A stretch of 64,000 nt of DNA from assembly GCA_964035575.1 (NCBI GenBank), contig OZ037869.1:62001-126000 (forward strand), read 5' to 3'. The notes under the pieces were generated by a model. That model did not search any database. It was not told the origin of the DNA and saw only the letters and a list, made by a program, of their open reading frames with translations. The position numbers and the translations under genes were made by a program. How positions within the stretch are numbered: position 1 is the stretch's first letter; each line of letters opens with the position of its first letter. This DNA comes from Rhynchopus sp. YZ270_cl-10. Taxonomy: Eukaryota; Euglenozoa; Diplonemea; Diplonemida; Diplonemidae. Below are positions 40,885 through 50,443 of the stretch, one piece after another.

Positions 40885-41053
40885 TTTTTTTTTTTTTTTT
40901 TGTTTTTTATGAGATTAGAAAGGAAAAAGGAAGAAATGGAGAAGACAATAAAGACAATAAAATGAACAGGAAATGGAAAAGGAAAAAGGAAATGGAAAAA
41001 GGAAAAGGAAAAAATGATGACCAAAAATGGTCGGTGTTTCAAGTTTTGTATAA
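40885..41053 (-). mobile_element. poly(A)-tailed retroposon copy (minus strand)
   Basis: A poly(T) run (40885-40901) followed by a purine-rich body (ATGAACAGGAAATGGAAAAG on the plus strand) ending ...CAAGTTTTGTATAA. It is homologous to 41716-41895 (inverted), 45287-45424 (inverted) and 49178-49376 (same strand). The similarity to the 49-kb copy continues beyond 41053, so this is part of a longer unit. Confidence 0.65.
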
Positions 41054-42016
41054 AAGGCGGGCGAAGAGTACGGAAGAGCCAACAGAATTTTATACAAAAC
41101 AAGAAACTGCATTATGTGTTTGTTTTTTATTCTTTTTAATCAATTTGAATACACAGGCGTCACTCTTCTGGGGCAAAAAAAGGAAAAAAAAGAAGACCTA
41201 ATCCTCCTTACTTAAAAGAAGGGAAGGGAGAATAAAAAACACATTGCCTTTGCTTTGTTGTCTGCAGAATGGTTTGTTTTAGTGCCTCCCCTGGAAAAAG
41301 AAAAATGGATTCCACTTGGTAAAAATAGCACACCTGTTGAACACACGTCAGGCCAGGAACAGAAGAAAAACAAGACTTCCACGAATGGAAGCAAAAGAAA
41401 AGTGTGGTGAAAAAACCCTTTTGGCCAAGGTGGCCTTGACTCTGTCTACAAACTTTGGGGATGAATGAAAAAATGACACTGAATAAATAACAGAGAGTGG
41501 GCGGGTAAGCCACTTCTCCGAGCTAAACACAAAGTAAACACCCTCCACCCATCTGATCCCGCCCACAAACACAAACAATCACGACAGAAACCAAGACAGG
41601 CAGAGGATGACCAGGGTAGGTTTTACTTGGACAGCGAACCTCTGCCTTGATACTTCACACGCTCAGCAGACGAGTTGCCACAACTCTCCAGACCTGCTGC
41701 GAACAGGCCTGCACCTTATACAAAACTTGAAACACCGACCATTTTTGGTCATCATTTTTTCCTTTTCCTTTTTCCATTTCCTTTTTCCTTTTCCATTTCC
41801 TGTTCATTTTATTGTCTTTATTGTCTTCTCCATTTCTTCCTTTTTCCTTTCTAATCTCATAAAAAACTAGACCAAGTACAAAAGAGAAAAAAAAACCTGC
41901 ACCTTTCACCGCATTTCGCTTCATGCCCCTCATCTGGCGCACTACTGACGGGGGACGCCCCATGTAGGCACATCGGTAGGATTTCGTCTTAACATAGTTT
42001 TTTGTGTAAAAAAAAA
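41054..42016. repeat. segmental duplication, first copy (pairs with 49377-50160)
   Basis: Near-identical to 49377-50160 apart from single changes and the 188-bp insertion described next. No convincing coding region: both strands have only short open frames, also present in the other copy. It begins with a TATAAAAGGCGGGCG phrase that may be a core promoter. Confidence 0.8.
41716..41895 (+). mobile_element. SINE-like retroposon insertion with 8-bp target duplication
   Basis: A 180-bp insertion running from TTATACAAAACTTGAAACAC to an A-rich tail (AGAGAAAAAAAAA). It is flanked by CCTGCACC at 41708-41715 and 41896-41903. The empty site is visible at 50032-50039 in the duplicate segment. Tail, target duplication and 5' truncation relative to 49178-49376 are the marks of target-primed reverse transcription. 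Confidence 0.88.
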
Positions 42017-42019
42017 TGA

Positions 42020-42445
42020 ACCCCGAGGATGCTGTGCAAGGATGCTGTGCAAGGATGCTGTGCAAGGATGCTGTGCAAGGATGCTGTGCAAGGATGCTGT
42101 GCAAGGATGCTGTGCAAGGATGCTGTGCAAGGATGCTGTGCAAGGATGCTGTGCAAGGATGCTGTGCAAGGATGCTGTGCAAGGATGCTGTGCAAGGATG
42201 CTGTGCAAGGATGCTGTGCAAGGATGCTGTGCAAGGATGCTGTGCAAGGATGCTGTGCAAGGATGCTGTGCAAGGATGCTGTGCAAGGATGCTGTGCAAG
42301 GATGCTGTGCAAGGATGCTGTGCAAGGATGCTGTGCAAGGATGCTGTGCAAGGATGCTGTGCAAGGATGCTGTGCAAGGATGCTGTGCAAGGATGCTGTG
42401 CAAGGATGCTGTGCAAGGATGCTGTGCAAGGATGCTGTGCAAGGA
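42020..42445 (+). repeat. 13-bp satellite (GCTGTGCAAGGAT)n, second array
   Basis: About 33 nearly perfect units. Open in several frames only because the unit lacks stops. Confidence 0.97.
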
Positions 42446-42446
42446 G

Positions 42447-42785
42447 GCCACTCCGGTGCACAGGGTGCCGGTCCGGTGCACAGGGTGCCCCCAAAAAATC
42501 CGGTGCACAGGGTGCCAAAAAATCCGGTGCACAGGGTGCTTTTTAGCCGGGGCTTATAACGTGGGTGGCACCCTGTGCACCGGATTGCGAACCCGTAATG
42601 GCACCCCGTGCACCGGATTAATAGGGGCACCCTGTGCACCGGATTTTTAGGGGCACCCTGTGCACCGTTTTTTGCGGGCACCCTCTGCACCGGATCCAGT
42701 GCCAAAAAGGCACCCTGTGCACCTTTTGGGGGCACCCTGTGCACCGGATGTGGAACCACTATGTCACCCTGTGCACCGGATCCAG
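42447..42785. repeat. inverted cluster of GTGCAC motif (CCGGTGCACAGGGTGCC)
   Basis: Four copies of CCGGTGCACAGGGTGCC in forward orientation (to about 42539) face about eight copies of GGCACCCTGTGCACCGG (from about 42567), separated by roughly 30 bp. Each copy holds the palindrome GTGCAC, and the two halves together make a large imperfect palindrome. Confidence 0.9.
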
Positions 42786-43215
42786 GCTTCCAATATTACT
42801 CACCCAGTTTGAGAAACACTGGCATATTGTGTTGTCCAGGTTCGTGTGGTTAAACAGGTGTTTGGGCTTCACGCACTGAGCAGGTTCTAGGTTGCGTTAT
42901 CCGGCTGGTGTGGTGGTGCGGGTGCGCGGGGTTCGGGCAACGTTATCTGGCTGGTGTGGTTGTGCGGGTGCGCGGGGTTCGGGCAACGTTATCCGGCTCG
43001 TGTGGTCGATAAGCTGGCTGGTGGGTGCGGGTGCGCGGGACCTAGCTGGTTCTAGGTTGCGTTATCTGGCTGGTGTGGTCAATAAGCTGGCTGGTGGGTG
43101 CGGGTGTGCGGGAACCTGCTGGTTCTAGGTTGCGTTATCTGGTTCTAGGTTACGTTATCTGGCTGGTGGTTGTGCGGGTTTGCGGGTTTGCGGGTGCGCG
43201 GGTTTACGGGTTTGC
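42786..43215 (+). repeat. complex GC-rich satellite, first block
   Basis: Repeated phrases GGTTCTAGGTTGCGTTATC, TGGCTGGTGTGGT, GTGCGGGTGCGCGGG and GGGCAACGTTATCCGGCT, in units of about 60-170 bp from 42880. The first 100 bp are unique. Confidence 0.85.
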
Positions 43216-43519
43216 CTGTGTACCTGTGTACTGTGTACTGTGTACTGTGTACTGTGTACTGTGTACTGTGTACTGTGTACTGTGTACTGTGTACTGTGTA
43301 CTGTGTACTGTGTACTGTGTACTGTGTACTGTGTACTGTGTACTGTGTACTGTGTACTGTGTACTGTGTACTGTGTACTGTGTACTGTGTACTGTGTACT
43401 GTGTACTGTGTACTGTGTACTGTGTACTGTGTACTGTGTACTGTGTACTGTGTACTGTGTACTGTGTACTGTGTACTGTGTACTGTGTACTGTGTACTGT
43501 GTACTGTGTACTGTGTACT
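43216..43519 (+). repeat. 7-bp satellite (CTGTGTA)n, first array
   Basis: About 43 perfect units. The unit has no stop in any frame, so the open frames across it are artefacts. Confidence 0.97.
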
Positions 43520-43793
43520 GCCCTCAGAATATGTTTTCCTTGGTCAGAGGCTCCATACACGTGAAAGGTGAAAAGTTTTCAAGCAAAAAAAAAAGTTTTG
43601 CCTGTGAAAGTCATAGGGTGCCAATCTCAAGGGCACCCTGTGCACCCTTTTTCGGGACCAAAAAAGGCACCCTGTGCACCCTTTCTCGGGGGCCAAAAGC
43701 ACCCTGTGCACCTTTTCAAAATCCAGTTCCGGGGGGTTTCGGGAGAGTTTCGTGCAGTGGGTTTTCAGGCACCCTGTGCACCTTAGATACCTG
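43520..43793 (+). repeat. linker module between 7-bp and 13-bp satellites, with GTGCAC motifs
   Basis: Starts CCCTCAGAATATGTTTTCC and contains five GGCACCCTGTGCACC-type motifs and GGGTTTCGGGAGAGTTTCG. A second copy lies at 47450-47748 in the same place between the same two satellites, so [7-bp array - linker - 13-bp array] is a duplicated composite unit. Confidence 0.88.
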
Positions 43794-43866
43794 CAAGGAT
43801 GCTGTGCAAGGATGCTGTGCAAGGATGCTGTGCAAGGATGCTGTGCAAGGATGCTGTGCAAGGAGG
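43794..43866 (+). repeat. 13-bp satellite, third array (short)
   Basis: Five to six units of GCTGTGCAAGGAT. Confidence 0.95.
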
Positions 43867-43867
43867 C

Positions 43868-44215
43868 CACTCCGGTGCACAGGGGGCACGTCCGGTGCAC
43901 AGGGGGCGCACCCCAAAACGGTGCACAGGGGGCGCCCAAAAATCCGGTGCACAGGGGGCGTTTTACCCGTGATTTAATAGCCGGGCGCCCCCTGTGCACC
44001 GTTTTGACACGCCCCCTGTGCACCGTTTTTGGGGCGCCCCCTGTGCACCGGATTCTAGGCGCCCCCTGTGCACCGTTATGACACGCCCCCTGTGCACCGT
44101 TTTTGGGCGCCCCCTGTGCACCGGATTTTCCGAGGATACGCCCCCTGTGCACCGATTTTTGACTTAGGCGCCCCCTGTGCACCGGATATTTCTCAAAAAC
44201 GCACCCTGTGCACCG
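43868..44215. repeat. second inverted cluster of GTGCAC motif, GGGGGC variant
   Basis: Same layout as 42447-42785: about four forward CCGGTGCACAGGGGGC copies face about eight inverted GCGCCCCCTGTGCACCG copies. Nearly every copy here has GGGGGC where the first cluster has GGGTGC, so each cluster has been homogenised separately. Confidence 0.9.
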
Positions 44216-44279
44216 GGTCCAGTCTTCTCAGGGTTCAGTAACTTAGCTCTTTCTCGCACTGTATAACTCGTATTTGCAA

Positions 44280-45260
44280 GTATTTGCGCTTGCTATGTTG
44301 TGTAATCTGGCTGGTGTGATTGTGCGGGTGCGCGGGGTTCGGGCAACGTTATCCGGCTCGTGTGGTCGATAAGCTGGCTGGTGGGTGCGGGTGCGCGGGA
44401 CCTAGCTGGTTCTAGGTTGCGTTATCTGGCTGGTGTGGTCAATAAGCTGGCTGGTGGGTGCGGGTGTGCGGGAACCTGCTGGTTCTAGGTTGCGTTATCT
44501 GGTTCTAGGTTACGTTATCTGGCTGGTGGTTGTGCGGGTTTGCGGGTTTGCGGGTGCGCGGGTTTGCGGGTTCTAGGTTGCGTTATCCGGCTGGTGTGGT
44601 TGTGCGGGTGCGCGGGGTTCGGGCAACGTTATCTGGCTGGTGTGGTCGATAGCCGGCTGGTGGGTGCGGGTGCGCGGGACCCAGCTGGTTCTAGGTTGCG
44701 TTTTCTGGTTCTAGGTTACGTTATCTGGCTGGTGGTTGTGCGGGTTTGCGGGTTTGCGGGTGCGCGGGTTTGCGGGTTCTAGGTTGCGTTATCTGGTTGG
44801 TGTGGTCACTAAGCTGGCTGGTGGGTGCGGGTGCGCGGGACCCAGCTGGTTCTAGGTTGCGTTTTCTGGTTCTAGGTTACGTTATCTGGCTGGTGGTTGT
44901 GCGGGTTTGCGGGTTTGCGGGTTTGCGGGTGCGCGGGTTTGCGGGTTCTAGGTTGCGTTATCTGGCTGGTGTGATTGTGCGGGTGCGCGGGGTTCGGGTT
45001 CTAGGTTGCGTTATCCGGTTCGTGTGGTTACTAAGCTGGCTGGTGGGTGCGGGTGCGCGGGACCTAGCTGGTTCTAGGTTGTGTTTTCTGGTTCTAGGTT
45101 ATGTTATCTGGCTGGTGGTTGTGCGGGTTTGCGGGTTCTAGGTTGCGTTATCCGACTGGTGTGGTTGTGTGGGTGTGTGGGGTTCGGGCACATTATCTGG
45201 TTCCAGGTTGCATTATCTGGCTGGTGCTTATGCGGTTGGTGTGGTTGATAAGGTTATTCT
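44280..45260 (+). repeat. complex GC-rich satellite, second block
   Basis: Higher-order repeats built from GGTTCTAGGTTGCGTTATC, TGGCTGGTGGTTGTGCGGG and short runs of TTTGCGGG followed by TGCGCGGG. About five larger units of roughly 170 bp. The phrase GCGGGTTCTAGGTTGCGTTA resembles the array/Helitron-B junction GCGGGTTTCTAGTTATTA. Confidence 0.85.
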
Positions 45261-45286
45261 TACTCTTCATCCACCTTTTATTCTAA

Positions 45287-45424
45287 ACCCGACCTTTTTT
45301 GGTCATCCTTTTTTCCATTTCCATTTTCCTGTTCATTTTATTGTCTTTATTATCTTCTCCATTTTTTCCTTTTTCCTTTCTATTCTCATAAAAAAATAGA
45401 CCAAGTACAGAAAAGAAAAAAAAT
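45287..45424 (+). mobile_element. older copy of the poly(A)-tailed retroposon
   Basis: Pyrimidine-rich body from CCGACC..TTTTGGTCATC to CATAAAAAAATAGACCAAG and an A-rich tail. It is more diverged than the other three copies. No clear target duplication was found. Confidence 0.65.
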
Positions 45425-46999
45425 AGGGTTCTCGGGGGTTACTTAACTGGTTGAGTTATCTGCAAACCTGCAAACCCGAAATAAATATCTGGCTTGTGTC
45501 AACTGTTTTGTCTTTTGGTGTGCTGGGCACTTAGGTGTTTTCATGTGTACCATGCTTCCCTACTGAGAGAAGGTTTTTATACTGTTTCATTCATATCTGT
45601 CAGAGAGTGGGTCGGGGAGAGGACCAGCTTCTCTAAGTTGTGTAGAAAAGATGAGGCCTCCTGATCGTCCTCCCTCGGTGTCGCCTGCGGGAATGTGGGT
45701 GACCTGGCTCTCTCAGCGCCCTTCATGTGCGTGTCGTGGGAAGTGTGCGGAGTAGGGGACGGAGCCGATGAGCGCACGTTACCACTGAGGATGTCAGCTA
45801 AGCCCGGGTTTGCAAACCCGCAAACCTCGGGTTTGCGGGTTTACGGGTTTGCGGGTTTGCATATATAACGATGTAAACATATTTTTTTTTTTTTTTTTTT
45901 TTTTTTGTTGTTCAACTTAGCCCTAGGCTCGCTTTTTTTATCTACATCCAGTGACAGAGGGGGTACTTACTAGTCAAGCGAGTATGTAAACAGCTAGATG
46001 TCCAGACAAGGGCACTTTACTATTGTACTGGCAAGACAGTGCCTGAAAACACAGTTAGTGGCACTAAAATAGAAAGCATGTGGGACAACTACAACCAACA
46101 CTTCCCTGCAAATAAGCAAAAGGGTCGTATGTGAGTGCAATTTTTCCCAAAAGGAAAAGGGGAGGGGATGGGACGGGAGGGTTGCTCTGTCTACCGGTGT
46201 AGTTTTATTTTGCTTTGTCTTGGGGAGGGGAGGGGAGGAGAAGGAGGGGATTGAGTGAGCCGTTTCCTCTGTAACACACAAACAAATAAAAAGGAAGTTC
46301 CATAATCTTTTTAGTAGTTTTCTTTTTGGTGAAAATTTTTGAGAACTTCAGTAAGTGTGACCTGACCCGACTGACTGACACCCAAAGGGGAAAACAACAA
46401 TAACGCACAACAAAATCAACAACAACAATGGTGGGTCTCGTGCTTACCTGTGGTGGTTTTGAAAAATGAAAAATTGAAATTGACCTTCACAAGGTAAAAA
46501 TGAAAAACTAAAGGAGTGAAAAAAGGAACTCAAAGGACAAGAGTTCTGTACAAACTCTACTCTACTGCACAATCTATAAAAGTGGCCCAATGGCTCCTGA
46601 TGCCACTGGCCTGGCTCTTAGACAGGTCTTACTCCGAGACTGCCCTCTACCCTCAGAGCCTCGTCCAAGGGGTAAGGGCCGTCGCTGGGGTAGACCCGTC
46701 CTAGCCAGCAGCCAACCAAAAATATTAACAAATAGGAAGGGGGGCGGAAAGGGGGGAAAGGGGGGGCAAACCCCAAAGGATGAAAAGAACAAAAAACACA
46801 AAATAAAAAGGGTTAAAAATAAACATGGGGCAAACAATAAACCCTGAGAGATGGCTTTTTTTCTTGTGTTTTCTGTATACTGTGTTTTTTGCTTTATTGC
46901 TTTAGTGAGTTTCTGCTTTATGTGAGGTTCTTGGGCTACTAAAGTGGTTTGTGTTGTACTAGTCCTCACTGTAATACTATGCTTCCCTGCTGACGGAGG
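45425..46999. other. non-coding region with a head-to-head telomere-like repeat and a poly(T) tract
   Basis: No credible gene in 1.6 kb. At 45803-45860 short C-rich units (AAACCCGCAAACC) are joined to G-rich units (GGGTTTGCGGG) around GGGTTTGCAAACCC. A 25-bp poly(T) at 45882-45906 may be the tail of another minus-strand retroposon. G-rich runs (GGGGAGGGGAGG) occur near 46220 and 46740. Confidence 0.55.
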
Positions 47000-47445
47000 G
47001 TGTACTGTGTACTGTGTACTGTGTACTGTGTACTGTGTACTGTGTACTGTGTACTGTGTACTGTGTACTGTGTACTGTGTACTGTGTACTGTGTACTGTG
47101 TACTGTGTACTGTGTACTGTGTACTGTGTACTGTGTACTGTGTACTGTGTACTGTGTACTGTGTACTGTGTACTGTGTACTGTGTACTGTGTACTGTGTA
47201 CTGTGTACTGTGTACTGTGTACTGTGTACTGTGTACTGTGTACTGTGTACTGTGTACTGTGTACTGTGTACTGTGTACTGTGTACTGTGTACTGTGTACT
47301 GTGTACTGTGTACTGTGTACTGTGTACTGTGTACTGTGTACTGTGTACTGTGTACTGTGTACTGTGTACTGTGTACTGTGTACTGTGTACTGTGTACTGT
47401 GTACTGTGTACTGTGTACTGTGTACTGTGTACTGTGTACTGTGTA
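47000..47445 (+). repeat. 7-bp satellite (CTGTGTA)n, second array
   Basis: About 64 perfect units, followed by the same linker as the first array. Confidence 0.97.
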
Positions 47446-47748
47446 GGACTGCCCTCAGAATATGTTTTCCTTGGTCAGAGGCTACAGGTGAAAGGTGAAA
47501 AGTTTTCAAGCAAAAAAAAAAACGTTTTGCCTGTGAAAGTCATAGGGTGCCAATCTCAAGGGCACCCTGTGCACCCTTTTTCGGGACCAAAAAAGTGCAC
47601 CCTTTTTCGGGACCAAAAAAGGCACCCTGTGCACCCTTTCTCGAGGGCCAAAAGCACCCTGTGCACCTTTTCAAAATCCAGTTCCGGGGGGTTTCGGGAG
47701 AGTTTCGTGCAGTGGGTTTTCAGGCACCCTGTGCACCTTAGATACCTG
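47446..47748 (+). repeat. second copy of the linker module with GTGCAC motifs
   Basis: Matches 43520-43793, with a small internal duplication of the GTGCACCCTTTTTCGGGACC segment. Confidence 0.88.
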
Positions 47749-48903
47749 TGCAAGGATGCTGTGCAAGGATGCTGTGCAAGGATGCTGTGCAAGGATGCTG
47801 TGCAAGGATGCTGTGCAAGGATGCTGTGCAAGGATGCTGTGCAAGGATGCTGTGCAAGGATGCTGTGCAAGGATGCTGTGCAAGGATGCTGTGCAAGGAT
47901 GCTGTGCAAGGATGCTGTGCAAGGATGCTGTGCAAGGATGCTGTGCAAGGATGCTGTGCAAGGATGCTGTGCAAGGATGCTGTGCAAGGATGCTGTGCAA
48001 GGATGCTGTGCAAGGATGCTGTGCAAGGATGCTGTGCAAGGATGCTGTGCAAGGATGCTGTGCAAGGATGCTGTGCAAGGATGCTGTGCAAGGATGCTGT
48101 GCAAGGATGCTGTGCAAGGATGCTGTGCAAGGATGCTGTGCAAGGATGCTGTGCAAGGATGCTGTGCAAGGATGCTGTGCAAGGATGCTGTGCAAGGATG
48201 CTGTGCAAGGATGCTGTGCAAGGATGCTGTGCAAGGATGCTGTGCAAGGATGCTGTGCAAGGATGCTGTGCAAGGATGCTGTGCAAGGATGCTGTGCAAG
48301 GATGCTGTGCAAGGATGCTGTGCAAGGATGCTGTGCAAGGATGCTGTGCAAGGATGCTGTGCAAGGATGCTGTGCAAGGATGCTGTGCAAGGATGCTGTG
48401 CAAGGATGCTGTGCAAGGATGCTGTGCAAGGATGCTGTGCAAGGATGCTGTGCAAGGATGCTGTGCAAGGATGCTGTGCAAGGATGCTGTGCAAGGATGC
48501 TGTGCAAGGATGCTGTGCAAGGATGCTGTGCAAGGATGCTGTGCAAGGATGCTGTGCAAGGATGCTGTGCAAGGATGCTGTGCAAGGATGCTGTGCAAGG
48601 ATGCTGTGCAAGGATGCTGTGCAAGGATGCTGTGCAAGGATGCTGTGCAAGGATGCTGTGCAAGGATGCTGTGCAAGGATGCTGTGCAAGGATGCTGTGC
48701 AAGGATGCTGTGCAAGGATGCTGTGCAAGGATGCTGTGCAAGGATGCTGTGCAAGGATGCTGTGCAAGGATGCTGTGCAAGGATGCTGTGCAAGGATGCT
48801 GTGCAAGGATGCTGTGCAAGGATGCTGTGCAAGGATGCTGTGCAAGGATGCTGTGCAAGGATGCTGTGCAAGGATGCTGTGCAAGGATGCTGTGCAAGGA
48901 TGC
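47749..48903 (+). repeat. 13-bp satellite (GCTGTGCAAGGAT)n, main array
   Basis: About 89 essentially identical units (1155 bp). It generates open frames of nearly 400 codons on both strands that have no coding support. Confidence 0.98.
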
Positions 48904-49174
48904 CAGCCTGACCCAGCATTTATATACCCTGCCAGGGTGAACTTGCATAAAAGAGGGCAGGGGCGTTTAGACCCTGAGGACTAGGGGAAGTCCCGCATAC
49001 CCCAACAGAAAGACAAAGGCTATGCACTGGTGATATAGGAGAGGCAGGGTTGCTGAAAAACAAAAAGACCCTGAAGGCACAAAAACGCCCCGCATACCCC
49101 TCCTCGCCTCCTGTTTTGTAATCTCTCAGGTAGGAGACATCGGTTCGAGCGGTCAACACCTTCATAGAGTTTCT

Positions 49175-49177
<3 letters not shown>

Positions 49178-49206
<29 letters not shown>

Positions 49207-49376
49207 CTCTTTTGTACTTGGTCTAGTTTTTTATGAGATTAGAAAGGAAAAAGGAAGAAATGGAGAAGACAATAAAGACAATAAAATGAACAGGAAATGG
49301 AAAAGGAAAAAGGAAATGGAAAAAGGAAAAGGAAAAAATGATGACCAAAAATGGTCGGTGTTTCAAGTTTTGTATA
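49178..49376 (-). mobile_element. poly(A)-tailed retroposon copy (minus strand), longest 3' end
   Basis: A 29-bp poly(T) (49178-49206), then CTCTTTTGTACTTGGTCTAG and the purine-rich body to GTATAA at 49376. It keeps 3' sequence that the 40.9-kb copy lacks, so the two use different polyadenylation points. Confidence 0.65.
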
Positions 49377-50160
49377 AAAGGCGGGCGAAGAGTACGGAAG
49401 AGCCAACAGAATTTTATACAAAACAAGAAACTGCATTATGTGTTTGTTTTTTATTCTTTTTAATCAATTTGAATACACAGGCGTCACACTTCTGGGGCAA
49501 AAAAAGGGAAAAAAAGAAGACCTAATCCTCCTTACTTAAAAGAAGGGAAGGGAGAATAAAAAACACATTGCCTTTGCTTTGTTGTCTGCAGAATGGTTTG
49601 TTTTAGTGCCTCCCCTGGAAAAAGAAAAATGGATTCCACTTGGTAAAAATAGCACACCTGTTGAACACACGTCAGGCCAGGAACAGAAGAAAAACAAGAC
49701 TTCCACGAATGGAAGCAAAAGAAAAGTGTGGTGAAAAAACCCTTTTGGCCAAGGTGGCCTTGACTCTGTCTACAAACTTTGGGGATGAATGAAAAAATGA
49801 CACTGAATAAATAACAGAGAGTGGGCGGGTAAGCCACTTCTCCGAGCTAAACACAAAGTAAACACCCTCCACCCATCTGATCCCGCCCACAAACACAAAC
49901 AATCACAACAGAGAACAAGACAGGCAGAGGATGACCAGGGTAGGTTTTACTTGGACAGCGAACCTCTGCCTTGATACTTCACACGCTCAGCAGACGAGTT
50001 GCCACAACTCTCCAGACCTGCTGCGAACAGGCCTGCACCTTTCACCGCATTTCGCTTCATGCCCCTCATCTGGCGCACTACTGACGGGGGACGCCCCATG
50101 TAGGCACATCGGTAGGATTTCGTCTTAACATAGTTTTTTGTGTAAAAAAAAATGAACCCC
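49377..50160. repeat. segmental duplication, second copy (pairs with 41054-42016)
   Basis: Near-identical to the first copy without the retroposon insertion; it holds the empty site CCTGCACC at 50032-50039. No gene is supported. Confidence 0.8.
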
Positions 50161-50189
50161 TTTGTGTAAAAAAAAATGAACCCCTTTGT

Positions 50190-50229
<40 letters not shown>

Positions 50230-50352
50230 TTATATTTTTGTGTAAAAAAAAATGAACCCCTTTGTAAAATAAAATGAACCCCTTTTGTAAAAAAAAATAA
50301 ACCCCTTTGTAAAAAAAAATGAACCCCTTTTGTAAAAAAAAATGAACCCCTG
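50138..50352. repeat. low-complexity tandem repeat AAAAAAATGAACCCCTTTG
   Basis: About eight irregular copies of a 20-30 bp unit, split by a 38-bp poly(T) run at 50190-50227. The first unit is the end of the duplicated segment, which has been amplified here but not at 42013. Confidence 0.88.
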
Positions 50353-50443
50353 TAAAAAAGGCGTGTGTGAGGAAACCCAAATTCGTGAGCGAAACACTCT
50401 TCCAGCATCAAAAAGAGACCTTGAGGGGTCTTGCGGAATCGCT

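Noticed and set aside
40691-42016. Protein genes in the duplicated 41/49-kb segment
   Set aside because: Open frames are short, biased by poly-purine tracts, and none has a recognisable domain.
46574-47509. A 311-codon minus-strand open frame ending at 46574
   Set aside because: Two thirds of it is the 7-bp satellite; the remainder is low-complexity, with no domain.
47014-48984. A 656-codon open frame and several near 400 codons across the 7-bp and 13-bp satellites
   Set aside because: Pure repeat translation (YCVLCTV and ARMLCKDAVQGC), open in several frames at once and changing with array length.
49138-49152. tRNA or Pol III B box (GGTTCGAGC)
   Set aside because: No A box, cloverleaf or acceptor stem could be built around it; the motif alone is too short.
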